A DNA stretch of 34,869 nt, from the IMG/VR virus record IMGVR_UViG_3300018428_000084, positions 1-34,869 of that record; one strand, written 5' to 3'. This document shows positions 21,637 through 29,580 of this stretch, in pieces; the first letter of the stretch is position 1, and each line of letters starts with the position of its first letter. The notes below the pieces were generated by a model. It ran no database searches. It was given only the letters and a program-made list of their open reading frames with translations, and was not told the origin of the DNA. The position numbers were made by a program, and so were the translations under genes. The DNA comes from a virus.

Positions 21637-21793
21637 AGATAGATTTAATAAACCATTTAAGTGTGCTTTTTGCAATCAGCCAGCTGTATTTTTTGATTCA
21701 GATAAAAAATGGTACTGTGGTATAGAAGTTGGTTTTGGCACAATGAATTCTAAAGGATACTGTAAGAATGACAAAAGAGAAGAGAAAGATTGA
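21623..21793 (+). CDS. Small Cys-rich (zinc-finger-like) protein
   Basis: About 56 residues. FKCAFCNQPAVFF and KWYCG...GYCKND provide C-x2-C and two more Cys, consistent with a zinc site. The ATG at 21623 (overlap 14 nt) is chosen; 21611 and 21626 are also in frame. It could be a small nucleic-acid or protein binder. Function unknown. Confidence 0.5.
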   Translation: MMKIKDRFNKPFKCAFCNQPAVFFDSDKKWYCGIEVGFGTMNSKGYCKNDKREEKD

Positions 21794-21932
21794 GGAACAC
21801 AGATTTATATGGGAAGGTATGCCTTATTTAATTGTATTCACTCCAACAGAGGGTGGATATACATTTAATATTATTTATGAACACAATTCTAGGAATGTAA
21901 CTAAAGGAGAGATCAATGGCTTGGCAAAATAG
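21768..21932 (+). CDS. Small unknown protein in the regulator operon
   Basis: A 54-residue ORF MTKEKRKIEEHRFIWEGMPY... with a protein-like beta pattern (YLIVFTPTEGGYTFNIIYEHN). AAGGA lies 10 nt upstream. It overlaps both neighbours slightly (26 and 17 nt), and its last codons contain the RBS of the winged-helix gene. No family recognised. Confidence 0.5.
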   Translation: MTKEKRKIEEHRFIWEGMPYLIVFTPTEGGYTFNIIYEHNSRNVTKGEINGLAK

Positions 21933-22311
21933 TGAAGACCCCAATTTTTTATTAGATGGAAAACAAGTTAAAAGAGATATAGTACTTGACCGAATTACTC
22001 AAATATTAGAGGAACATGGTGTTCAAAGTTGTGCCGAGATTGTTGAGAAGATAGGTATGGAACACAAATCAGTCCATTATTGTCTAAGGTATATGACAAC
22101 CCTTGGCATGGTGCTTACCAAAAAAGTAGCTAGATGGACACATTATTTTTTGCCTGTCAATTGTGAATTAGATAATTTATTTCATCCTGAATTTAAACAA
22201 ATAAGAGCTATGGCTCGAACTACTAAAGGCAAAGTCTATACAAGTGATGATAAACATATATCGGCTCCTAATCCAAATAAACCTCAATCCCATACAGAAC
22301 ATATTTGGTAA
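21916..22311 (+). CDS. Winged-helix-type DNA-binding protein
   Basis: A 131-residue protein. VLDRITQILEEHGVQSCAEIVEKIGMEHKSVHYCLRYMTTLGMVL, seen here as ITQILEEHGVQSCAEIVEKI plus HKSVHYCLRYMTTLGMV, is a typical winged-helix (MarR/ArsR-like helix order) with the wing at LTKKVARWTHYFLP. The C-terminal third is polar and probably disordered. It is the best candidate regulator in the window and is cotranscribed with the Q-like gene, so it may act on the palindromes in the control region (inference). Confidence 0.65.
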   Translation: MAWQNSEDPNFLLDGKQVKRDIVLDRITQILEEHGVQSCAEIVEKIGMEHKSVHYCLRYMTTLGMVLTKKVARWTHYFLPVNCELDNLFHPEFKQIRAMARTTKGKVYTSDDKHISAPNPNKPQSHTEHIW

Positions 22312-22641
22312 ATGGAATTAAAAAGACTTGAAGCAATATTAAAAGATTGGTCTGTGTGGATGCGAGGAATGGATTCACATAAACTGTGGTATCCAACAAG
22401 ATCAACTTTTTTGTCTTCAGGTGGGGAATCTTCTCATGATGTGTTTGAACACATGATAGAAGAGTCAGATGATAAGAATGTTAAGATATTAGATGCTTGT
22501 ATTGATAGCCTTGTACCCATACAAAAAGAAGCAGTCTATAACCAATGGTTAAATGGTAAGCCAACCAGCTTTCATGAGAGAGATTATGCCCTCGCTTTGG
22601 ACAACTTGCTCACTATGGTTTCTAGAAGAATCTATGCTTAA
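22312..22641 (+). CDS. Q-like late antitermination protein candidate
   Basis: A 109-residue protein. LEAILKDWSVWMRGMDSHKLWYP at the start and ILDACIDSLVPIQKEAVYNQWL plus YALALDNLLTMVSRRI at the end (shown in parts) resemble the short Q/antiterminator family of phages, where an N-terminal LE.W..W segment is followed by an ID..I..L......A.....YL.G helix-turn-helix-like part. It is the last gene of the early region, the classic place for Q. The late promoter with leader terminator (12284-12152) supplies a likely target. Family assignment is from pattern only. Confidence 0.5.
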   Translation: MELKRLEAILKDWSVWMRGMDSHKLWYPTRSTFLSSGGESSHDVFEHMIEESDDKNVKILDACIDSLVPIQKEAVYNQWLNGKPTSFHERDYALALDNLLTMVSRRIYA

Positions 22642-22729
22642 ATTCCAATGAGCTATGGTGACAACTGTCAGGCAAAAGACAGCCACACAAAATAAAGAAA
22701 TAAAAATAAGTAATAAGGAGTAAACAAAA

Positions 22730-22864
22730 TCAGTCATCAGTAGCTGGCACATTCAAATAAATAGAATCCAACACAAGCTCAACATCCGACCCATCTTCTA
22801 AATAAAGAACTATGGTATCTTCCCCATAAACCACATCTACATTATCGATAATTTTACCCTCCAT
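22730..22864 (-). CDS. Small acidic protein, unknown
   Basis: A minimal 44-residue form MEGKIIDNVDVVYGEDTIVLYLEDGSDVEL... with a two-strand pattern around YLEDGSDVELVL seen in several short phage proteins. The same frame is open up to a TTG at 23014 with GGGGGA upstream, which would overlap the exonuclease zinc-ribbon region by 112 nt; I prefer the shorter form, but the start is unclear. It is the last gene of the late direction before the convergent early operon. No clear terminator was seen in 22642-22729. Confidence 0.45.
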   Translation of the reverse strand: MEGKIIDNVDVVYGEDTIVLYLEDGSDVELVLDSIYLNVPATDD

Positions 22865-22902
22865 ATGTTCTGCAATTTGATGAATGTCCACCCTTGTTTT
22901 CC

Positions 22903-23631
22903 TTAAATGGTTATATTTGAGTTTGAGTCTTTCAACCTTGACCCCCGACTTGCTCTTGACCAGCTCCCGCAAGATTGACATTGGAATCTTTGATAAGATG
23001 ATTTTATTGTGCAATAAGTCCCCCTTTTCTGTAAATGATCACTTCCACATTTAGGGCATACAGCACCTAGATGTCTTGGATGTTGTTTTATCCAGCCTTT
23101 AAGCTTTTCATAAACCTTTTCTAATATAACAACATCATTTTTATTATACTTCTTCATAACAGCCCATGCTTTTTTGTCTTTAGCCATACATTTTAACCAA
23201 AGCTCATGTCCTTCATGAGAAGTCTTTTTTCCGACACCTAATCTTTGTGCCACATAGTCTAATTTATTACTTGGAAATTTAAACTTGCCTCTCGCTGTCT
23301 TAAGTAGATCGATCTCTACATAGGGTGATGGTGGTTTTAAACCACACAATAAAAACTCTTTGTTGAGGGTTGGAATATCAAACTTACTTCCATTATAGTG
23401 AATAACTGCATCACACTCATCTAATAACCTATGAGCCATCTTAATCATATTCTTGTGAGTGTTTTCCATGATTGAATCAAACATAACTTTCCTGTCACCC
23501 AACCATTTGGCAGACCAGCACATCACATAACTTGAATCTAATAATTGGTTAATGCCTATATTTTGATTATATAAGCCCCAAATATGAGCGACATGCGGTG
23601 CGGTCTCGATGTCAATGAGTAGTATCTTCAT
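22903..23631 (-). CDS. RNase H-fold exonuclease with C-terminal zinc ribbon
   Basis: A 242-residue protein. DIETAP (D6, E8), NGSKFDIPTLNKEF and KYNKNDVVILEKVY carry the DEDD-type acidic residues of the DnaQ/RNase_H_2 (YprB-like) exonuclease fold. SNKLDYVAQRLGVGKK is typical of the phage branch of the family. The last ~45 residues form a zinc ribbon: CPKCG...FQCQSCGSWSR. Similar proteins occur in many aquatic phages. It probably degrades or proofreads nucleic acid; a role in host DNA breakdown or recombination is inference. GGGG lies before the ATG. Confidence 0.75.
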   Translation of the reverse strand: MKILLIDIETAPHVAHIWGLYNQNIGINQLLDSSYVMCWSAKWLGDRKVMFDSIMENTHKNMIKMAHRLLDECDAVIHYNGSKFDIPTLNKEFLLCGLKPPSPYVEIDLLKTARGKFKFPSNKLDYVAQRLGVGKKTSHEGHELWLKCMAKDKKAWAVMKKYNKNDVVILEKVYEKLKGWIKQHPRHLGAVCPKCGSDHLQKRGTYCTIKSSYQRFQCQSCGSWSRASRGSRLKDSNSNITI

Positions 23632-23700
23632 AATTTATACCCCTAGAAGCCATTTTAAGGCTCGCTGTGAGGTTTTTATAGTCAAGCTAATATCTTACCC

Positions 23701-23847
23701 CTATTTAAACAATTTATCTATAATTATTTGTCTTTTTTCATGGGAGTAATCTAGCCAATTTTCTATTTGCTCTAATGTTCTGCCACACCCAACACAAACT
23801 TCATTTTCGATGCGACAGACATTAGTGCATGGAGTTAAATGTCCCAC
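23701..23847 (-). CDS. DUF1289-family Cys-rich protein
   Basis: A 48-residue protein with GTG start at 23847 (or 23853). CTNVCRIENEVCVGCGRTLEQI has the DUF1289 signature C-x3-C-x6-C-x2-CGRT-x2-E/QI followed by W and KRQIIIDKL (first part given to 20 residues: CTNVCRIENEVCVGCGRTLE). DUF1289 proteins are small, predicted Fe-S or zinc binding, common in proteobacteria and now and then in phages; the function is unknown. It overlaps the upstream gene's end by a few codons. Confidence 0.7.
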   Translation of the reverse strand: MGHLTPCTNVCRIENEVCVGCGRTLEQIENWLDYSHEKRQIIIDKLFK

Positions 23848-24020
23848 TTCCACTTGGTATATAGCCAAACAGAACAGGGGTCATGTTCCCATGAGGTTAC
23901 TGTATTGTGAACTTTTGGATGTTCAGCTCTGCATTCAGCATAAGTCTGATGATTTTTAGACATATCATATTCAGACCAGCCTACTACAATTGCGACCAAT
24001 CCACTTAATACCCATTCCAT
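23835..24020 (-). CDS. Small membrane-anchored or exported protein
   Basis: A 61-residue protein: hydrophobic N-terminus MEWVLSGLVAIVVGWSEYD (one short membrane segment or uncleaved signal), then a polar part with two Cys (AECRAEHP, DPCSVW) and a Trp-rich end KWKWDI. An N-terminal anchor and a periplasmic domain with Cys is spanin-like in outline, but no lipobox is present. It lies 2 nt after the next small membrane-type gene in a possible lysis cassette. Confidence 0.5.
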   Translation of the reverse strand: MEWVLSGLVAIVVGWSEYDMSKNHQTYAECRAEHPKVHNTVTSWEHDPCSVWLYTKWKWDI

Positions 24021-24022
24021 AA

Positions 24023-24229
24023 TTAATCCTTTTCTTCATTAGTGTTAATTGTTTTCATTGTCGAACATTCAATGACTTTAGTCTCTTGCCCATCTGCATT
24101 GATAGTTGCAGTAGATGAGCATGTTTCTTGAACTATGACTTGGTTGGAATCATCTTCCACATTGAGGTTGGCTGGGTCTAGGTAATCCCCTAAACCCAAT
24201 CCAACTAAACCTATTAAAACTTCTATCAT
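24023..24229 (-). CDS. Small protein with hydrophobic N-terminus
   Basis: A 68-residue protein MIEVLIGLVGLGLGDYLDPA... followed by a Thr/Asp/Glu-rich tail with two Cys (QETCSSTATI, VIECSTMKT). The start overlaps the previous stop (ATGA). A short membrane-inserting N-terminus with a polar exported tail is possible. No family recognised; part of the possible lysis cassette. Confidence 0.5.
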   Translation of the reverse strand: MIEVLIGLVGLGLGDYLDPANLNVEDDSNQVIVQETCSSTATINADGQETKVIECSTMKTINTNEEKD

Positions 24230-24375
24230 CTTTTCAAGTTATGAGGTTTATTTTGCACCCAATGTTTGAATTTGTACCAGCTATGCTCTAGCCATACTTC
24301 CCAAACATATAATGCCACAACAACAGCAATTACCCACTGCCACCATGCCATTGATACTGTCCATAAATGTTCCAT
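24226..24375 (-). CDS. Single-pass membrane protein, holin-like candidate
   Basis: A 49-residue ORF MEHLWTVSMAWWQWVIAVVV... with one membrane helix (about residues 11-29) rich in Trp and Val, then a basic amphipathic tail (HSWYKFKHWVQNKPHNLKR). AAGGAAG lies before the ATG. It is the first of three small genes after the ejection proteins. Size, one helix and a positive C-terminus fit small (class III-type) holins, but there is no neighbouring endolysin to confirm. Confidence 0.5.
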   Translation of the reverse strand: MEHLWTVSMAWWQWVIAVVVALYVWEVWLEHSWYKFKHWVQNKPHNLKR

Positions 24376-24417
24376 GTTTCTTCCTTCTTTTAATTAAAAA
24401 AAAGTTACCTGTGTGTG

Positions 24418-26118
24418 TTACTGTTCATATGCATCAGATTGCAAGATGCCTGTAATAGTAGCACCTTCTTGTGCCACATACTTTTTGGCTAAATTAGCTA
24501 TTTGCTCATGTGTTTTACCTCTTCTTAACCAATCAGCTAATACTTTTTGAGATTTAGGGTTATACATCATGGTGGATACTGCTGGAATAGCCATAATAGC
24601 ACCTGTAGCTTTTAATGCACCCATAGATAAACCTCCAATAACAGGGGATAATAACCCAGCAGTTGTTAATATAGAAGTTAATCTTGATGCAGTTCCTGAA
24701 TTAGCTGTTAAATCTGACAACACTTCTGTAGCACCTTTAGTATTTTTCCAAGTTTGCCCCTCTTGTAATGCTTTTTGTAGAGCAGTATCATCAGGGTTAA
24801 CCCCTTTACCTAATTGTGCTTTAAATTGTTTCGGTGTAAATACTTCATTACCTTTAATGGTTCTTACAAAAGCTTTATAATCACCATAAGATTTGTCCAG
24901 CATATCTAACTTATTAAGTTTATGTGGATTCTGTAATTTAATTTCTTCTTTAATAGTTGTTTTTAAGTTTTTCAAATGTTTAAATGCTTCAAGGTGAGCA
25001 TACTTGTCTGAATTACCTATCGATTTAAGTTGTTTATTAAAGTCCATCTGTAAATGTTTGATGGATTGATCTTTAACTCCAGCACCTTTAGTTTGTTTAG
25101 TTAATTTTCTAGTAAACTGATTAATCACTTTCATGGTGTCTTTATCAGCACCTTCCTCAATCGCATTCTTTTTAATTTGATTAATTGAATTTTTAAATGA
25201 TTGAGTATTTTTTAATGTGGCACCTACAAGGGCATCATCATAAGCTTTGTCTACAGACTTTTTAACTTTGCCAGCCACATCACTTAAATCTAAACCATCA
25301 TCAAGTTTAGTAGATATGCTACCACCATAAGGTTTAGCTATTTGATTAGCTGTGGCTCTATTATATTGTTGGAGTGATCTGTCTCTAGCACTTTTAATAA
25401 AGGGTAAATCATCTAAAGAGTTCTCAAATTTATTAGCTATACCACCCATTGCCTGACCGGGGGTTAGGTCTACACCTTCATCAAGTAATCTTTGAGCATT
25501 AGCATTGACTTTAGCTGGTGCAATAAGTGAACTTAATCTGTTTAAACCAAAAGCGGCGCCAGCACCAAATTTAGCTGAATTAAGTGCATCAGAGGCTACC
25601 CCCATAGCTGTATCAGATTCAGATGAACCAGCACCATATAAACTAGCTTGCCCAGCACCATACCCTGTGGCTTTTAATGCACCTTGTGTAGCTAATCTTC
25701 CAGCACCCAAGCCCGGTATTGCAAGACCACCAGCAAGTTCAAGTGCAAGTGCTGTTTTAGGATTTTCTTTTCTAAAGACTGCATTTTGTCTTCTTAATCG
25801 ATCTCTAGCTTGTTCATAAGATTCATCACCAAACCATGACTGAATTTTACCTTCAATTTCATCAGCAAAACCAAAGGTGACACCTTGAGCAAAAGCCCTG
25901 AAGCCTTCTTTAGTTTCATTGTAATCAAGAGGTCTATCATCAGCAGTTCGATACTTGTCTTTCTCTTTAGCTTCTTGAGAGTCCCAAGGCTTTGCTTTGC
26001 CTAGCTTTTCTTTCTTTTCTTCCCAAGGCTCAATAATGTCTTTGACAGCATCCCCTCTTGCTTTTTGCTTTCTAGCTTTTTCTTCAGGGCTGTCCCAAGG
26101 ATATATAACTTCAGCCAT
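24418..26118 (-). CDS. DNA ejection/internal virion protein
   Basis: A 566-residue protein counted from the ATG at 26118 (GGAGAG 6 nt upstream, TAATG with the previous stop); an in-frame start at 26133 is less likely. The N-terminus repeats PWDSPEEKARKQK / PWEEKKEKLGKAKPWDSQEAKEK. Then come FRAFAQGVTFGFADEIEGK, a Gly/Ala-rich hydrophobic region (about 130-200: ELAGGLAIPGLGAGRLATQG), long helices, and a second hydrophobic patch near 500-540. This is the pattern of internal core or ejection proteins (P22 gp16/gp20 class) which line the channel through the envelope. Confidence 0.7.
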   Translation of the reverse strand: MAEVIYPWDSPEEKARKQKARGDAVKDIIEPWEEKKEKLGKAKPWDSQEAKEKDKYRTADDRPLDYNETKEGFRAFAQGVTFGFADEIEGKIQSWFGDESYEQARDRLRRQNAVFRKENPKTALALELAGGLAIPGLGAGRLATQGALKATGYGAGQASLYGAGSSESDTAMGVASDALNSAKFGAGAAFGLNRLSSLIAPAKVNANAQRLLDEGVDLTPGQAMGGIANKFENSLDDLPFIKSARDRSLQQYNRATANQIAKPYGGSISTKLDDGLDLSDVAGKVKKSVDKAYDDALVGATLKNTQSFKNSINQIKKNAIEEGADKDTMKVINQFTRKLTKQTKGAGVKDQSIKHLQMDFNKQLKSIGNSDKYAHLEAFKHLKNLKTTIKEEIKLQNPHKLNKLDMLDKSYGDYKAFVRTIKGNEVFTPKQFKAQLGKGVNPDDTALQKALQEGQTWKNTKGATEVLSDLTANSGTASRLTSILTTAGLLSPVIGGLSMGALKATGAIMAIPAVSTMMYNPKSQKVLADWLRRGKTHEQIANLAKKYVAQEGATITGILQSDAYEQ

Positions 26119-27770
26119 TACATTCTCTCCCAATTATTCTTATTACTGTAGCCTCGCTTATCAAATGATTTGCCAATGTATCTGTAAATTTCACCATCGC
26201 CAAAGTCTACCATTTGACCTCGAACAGCCCATTCAGGTTGATAATATAAACTATCGACTGCTGGAATATCATTTCTGTTAAATGTCTCTGTGATAAAGGT
26301 AGGTTCACCATAATCACTTCTGTATCTATCCATAAACACTTGTTCTGATTCTAGAATTTGTTTATCAAGTTCTAATAATGATTCCAAGATTTGATCTTCT
26401 GTCATACCATAATCGAGTGGAACATTCATGTTATCAAATCGCTTACCTTCAGCATCAGATAATGAACCCATGCCTCCACCTTTAGCTTTAATCTTGCCAA
26501 ATTCAGATGCAAATTCTCGGTTTTTAAGAACCTCGAAAATTTTCGCCGCATTTCTGTACTCGCCCGGCAGATCAGATAGCACACCATTCCAACCAGCTAA
26601 TCGCTTGTGATACCCTTTGTTAATAAATTCAGCAATAGTTTTTCTTGTGCCATAGTAAGTTTGATTAACTAATCTTAATGATGTTTGATCATTGGTTAGA
26701 TTCTTTTTCAACTCAACTTTGTGTTCACCACTTGCTGGATTGTAATAAGCTGGAGTTACTAATGAACCATCTGATAATGTGATGTTATTAGGATTATCAG
26801 GCTGGAAGTTAATAGTTTCAGCTTGCTTATTAGCAGTTTGTGTTTGTGTGGTTTGTGCTATGTTTTGCTGTTGAGCATTTTTAACTTGAGCCCAATATTG
26901 ATCATAAGCATCTTTCCCACCTTCTTGATAGGCTTTTCTACCACCTTCAACTATCTGCGCCCATGAAGCTTGAAGTTTAGCTTGAGTTTCAGGTGTATTT
27001 GCATCTAATACTCTTGTATCACCTGTGGCTACATATCTAGCCCATGATGGTTGAGTGAAGTCTTTTGGATTTAATTTGCTAATATTTAAACCATTCCCAG
27101 CTAATTCTGCTTTAGCCTGTGCATTTTTATACCTTGTATTAGCAACCAATTCCATATTTTCTAGATAAGGTTTCACTACTTCAGGATACATTTGCAATTC
27201 AGCCCATACTGCTTCATTTCTTTTTGGAACAGTCATCATTCGCTTCATAGGTTTGCCATCATCAGTATAACCTGTGCCTGAATAGTCAGGCATAATTTCA
27301 CCATTGGAACCAATAGTTCTAGATGATTGGCTAGCTACTTGACCTTGATAAGTTGGGTCTTCAACTTCTTCGGTTGTATATAGTTTAGACATTAAATCTA
27401 AACCTTTAGCTTTTCTTTGCTGTTCTGCTCTTTGAACTTGGTAAGCATCCATCTTCATTTTAAGATTAGCTTGTTTAGTTAAATCATCGATAGGGTCATC
27501 TGCATTTTCCATACCTACTTGGAATGCTTTCCCTATATATGGGTATATAGAGCCATAGCCTTGGTTTTTAGGTTGTGCTAAATAAGCTATGCCTGTTGAT
27601 AACAGACCTTTCATCAAAGACTTTCTTTGTGCATCTTCAATATCTTTTCTGCCAATAAGCCCAGCTTCTTTTAATAATTGTGTGCCAGCATCATCGGTAT
27701 CAACACCAAATATATTAATTCCATCACCAAAGAGGTTGTTATACCAGCCATTCTTATCATAGAGTGCCAT
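26118..27770 (-). CDS. Internal virion/ejection protein
   Basis: A 550-residue protein starting MALYDKNGWYNNLFGDG. Residues about 30-130 are helical (RKSLMKGLLSTGIAYLAQPKNQG, then QANLKMKMDAYQVQRAEQQRKAK); the middle is Gln/Asn-rich and the C-terminal third has a mixed fold (ATTFIT-type ...YGEPTFITETFNR, YRYIGKSFDKRGY). It is located between two other ejection-type proteins and is coupled to the next gene. Large, low-complexity, helical proteins here are typical for the DNA ejection apparatus of P22-like phages. No enzyme motif seen. Confidence 0.65.
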   Translation of the reverse strand: MALYDKNGWYNNLFGDGINIFGVDTDDAGTQLLKEAGLIGRKDIEDAQRKSLMKGLLSTGIAYLAQPKNQGYGSIYPYIGKAFQVGMENADDPIDDLTKQANLKMKMDAYQVQRAEQQRKAKGLDLMSKLYTTEEVEDPTYQGQVASQSSRTIGSNGEIMPDYSGTGYTDDGKPMKRMMTVPKRNEAVWAELQMYPEVVKPYLENMELVANTRYKNAQAKAELAGNGLNISKLNPKDFTQPSWARYVATGDTRVLDANTPETQAKLQASWAQIVEGGRKAYQEGGKDAYDQYWAQVKNAQQQNIAQTTQTQTANKQAETINFQPDNPNNITLSDGSLVTPAYYNPASGEHKVELKKNLTNDQTSLRLVNQTYYGTRKTIAEFINKGYHKRLAGWNGVLSDLPGEYRNAAKIFEVLKNREFASEFGKIKAKGGGMGSLSDAEGKRFDNMNVPLDYGMTEDQILESLLELDKQILESEQVFMDRYRSDYGEPTFITETFNRNDIPAVDSLYYQPEWAVRGQMVDFGDGEIYRYIGKSFDKRGYSNKNNWERM

Positions 27771-27771
27771 A

Positions 27772-28359
27772 TTAAATGCCTCCTATTCTAGCTCTTTTAA
27801 CTCTATACCTTGGGTCTTCATAAAGAGTTTTTTGGATAATTTCAGGGTCAGTACCTAATCCAAATGTTTCAGCTTCTTGCGGTCCTAATACATTAAGGTT
27901 ACCTGATGGAGCTTGTTCAACAGGATAATCAGCCTTAACATTTTGAATACTTTCATGCCTAATAGTGTTGTCAGGATTACCTTCAGTTGCCATATCAATA
28001 CCTGTGGTCAATGCCATAGTATTTAAGTCTTTATTGGTAATGCCTGTATGTTCTTCTAATAAACCTAATCCTTTGGAGCCAATGTTAGAGATCGCATCAT
28101 CTAAAGGTGAATTGCCTAAAATGCCACCTAGAGCTGGAGTTCCAGCATTTCTAACAGCTTCATTCATCATCATAGAAGCCCCTTCACCAGCCATTGTGCC
28201 ACCAGCTGTGGTTGCACCAGCATTGGCTAATGCACCTGAAAATCCTGAAGCCAAGCCACCACCGATACCACCCATCATGGCACCTTGAAGTGGGTCTTTG
28301 CCTCTTAACATATTAATACCAGCCCCAAGACCAGCACCCATTAATACACCTTTCATCAT
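27772..28359 (-). CDS. Gly/Ala-rich ejection-type protein
   Basis: A 195-residue protein. The first ~75 residues are a Gly/Ala/Met-rich hydrophobic stretch with glycine zippers (GAGLGAGINMLRG, MMGGIGGGLASGFSGALANAG) like the membrane-inserting part of ejection proteins; the rest is polar with a basic end YRVKRARIGG. GGAGG precedes the ATG. The order small Gly-rich protein, then two large helical proteins, is as in other podovirus ejection modules. Confidence 0.65.
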   Translation of the reverse strand: MMKGVLMGAGLGAGINMLRGKDPLQGAMMGGIGGGLASGFSGALANAGATTAGGTMAGEGASMMMNEAVRNAGTPALGGILGNSPLDDAISNIGSKGLGLLEEHTGITNKDLNTMALTTGIDMATEGNPDNTIRHESIQNVKADYPVEQAPSGNLNVLGPQEAETFGLGTDPEIIQKTLYEDPRYRVKRARIGGI

Positions 28360-28361
28360 AA

Positions 28362-29162
28362 TTATTTTCCTCCACCTGATTGTTGAGTGGTTTGAGACAT
28401 TGGCATAGGTGCGCCATAAGCACCAGCAAGGTAGTTAGAAAGTAGATTTTGCTGTTTATTAGCATTGTATTCATACTTCGCAATATCACCTTGTAATGCT
28501 TCTTTGTCATATCCTTCGAGTATTTCACCTACATTTTGTAACTGCCCTATATCATAGTAGTCCGCCTGTGCCATAGTAGGTGCTTGATTCATAGCATTAA
28601 GTTGGTTTTGTCTTTCAGTTGCATAATTGTTGTAATACAACTGCCCAGCTTGGTTAGTCAAAGCATTAGCCAAATTAGAGGAAGCATCTGACATAAGTCT
28701 TTGATGAGCATTTGAACCATATCTGCCTACAGAAGATGCATTAGAAGTTGCACCTTGTATAGCTTTATTAAAGTTAGTGGTTGCTGTATCAGCCCCAGCT
28801 TTTAATGCTTGTGCTAAATAAGGATTGCCAGCAGTTAAATAGTCACCTTGTATTGTCTTGTTCATTTGGTTTTGAGCATTGGTTACTAGAGGTGAACCTG
28901 TTATTGCCCTATTTTGTGCCATACTTAATGCAAGATTAGTTTGTGCTGATGGGTCTACCCAAGTCTGCCCACCATAATAATCTGCCGGTCCTTGTTGGTA
29001 CAACCGCTTCGCTTCCTGAAGACCATACTCCACAAAGGGTTTGACTGTAGGGTCTAATTCTTGTTTAGTGGTTGATGAACCACCCCCACCTCCACCTTTA
29101 TAAAAAGTGAAGAAATCATGGAAGCCTGTCACTATATTCCACATTAATTTATTGAACATCAT
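28362..29162 (-). CDS. Virion protein with poly-Gly linker, ejection module
   Basis: A 266-residue protein. After a short aromatic N-terminus (MMFNKLMWNIVTGFHDFFTF) comes a GGGGGG linker, then LDPTVKPFVEYGLQEAKRLY, GPADYYGGQTWVDPS, and an Ala/Asn/Gln-rich helical body (SNASSVGRYGSNAHQRLMSD) up to a Gly-rich end. This layout is shared by a family of virion proteins in aquatic podoviruses, with KPFVEYGL..AK.LY as a marker. Likely an internal or ejection protein; function by context. Confidence 0.65.
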   Translation of the reverse strand: MMFNKLMWNIVTGFHDFFTFYKGGGGGGSSTTKQELDPTVKPFVEYGLQEAKRLYQQGPADYYGGQTWVDPSAQTNLALSMAQNRAITGSPLVTNAQNQMNKTIQGDYLTAGNPYLAQALKAGADTATTNFNKAIQGATSNASSVGRYGSNAHQRLMSDASSNLANALTNQAGQLYYNNYATERQNQLNAMNQAPTMAQADYYDIGQLQNVGEILEGYDKEALQGDIAKYEYNANKQQNLLSNYLAGAYGAPMPMSQTTQQSGGGK

Positions 29163-29166
29163 AATT

Positions 29167-29580
29167 TTAGTCCTCTAGTTTTAATTCAACAAAAGTATAT
29201 TTAGGTTGAAACCCATAATGCTTCTGCCATAATTTGACAATACTCTCTGAAACAGCAGAGCCTGTTATTCGGTCACAGCCTTCTGACTTGACCCAATCCT
29301 TAAATTGTTCCCAGCCCTCTTTAGTATTTTTACCACCAATATAAGTGATATACATACTTTGGAAGGTTGGATAGTTATATCTAATAGTTGTTAAGGCACA
29401 ATGACAAGTGCCATTATCCACCACTAACAACAAAGTCTGTTCACCTCGACTACAGGCATATTCTAATGTAGTCAGATCAAACTCACCTTCACCTTTGTCA
29501 ATGGCTTGTTTTAAATGTGGTTCTGCAAGATACCAATGCTTGTGAACCATATGAGGTGGAATAATTATTAATTTACTCAT
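29167..29580 (-). CDS. GNAT-like protein of the virion module
   Basis: A 137-residue protein with a GNAT-like fold pattern: LLLVVDNGTCHCALTTIRYN as central strands, MYITYIGGKNTKEGWEQFKDWVKSEGCDRITGSAV (parts) and a C-terminal WQKHYGFQPKYTFVELKL. The acetyl-CoA loop is not clear, so it may be a degenerate, structural GNAT as found in other podoviruses near tail and internal protein genes. Its start overlaps the previous stop (TAATG). Confidence 0.6.
   Translation of the reverse strand: MSKLIIIPPHMVHKHWYLAEPHLKQAIDKGEGEFDLTTLEYACSRGEQTLLLVVDNGTCHCALTTIRYNYPTFQSMYITYIGGKNTKEGWEQFKDWVKSEGCDRITGSAVSESIVKLWQKHYGFQPKYTFVELKLED

Noticed and set aside
15961-22641. Integrase, CI/Cro repressor or excisionase that would indicate a temperate phage
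   Set aside because: None of the proteins shows tyrosine/serine recombinase or CI-type motifs; the only DNA-binding candidate regulator is the winged-helix protein at 21916.
22642-22729. CTGTC-N8-GACAG inverted repeat as a terminator between convergent operons
   Set aside because: Stem is short and no U-tract follows on either strand.
24569-25819. Long antisense ORFs within the 24418-26118 ejection protein gene
   Set aside because: Ala/Pro-rich shadows of the sense frame, with no start signals or neighbours on that strand.
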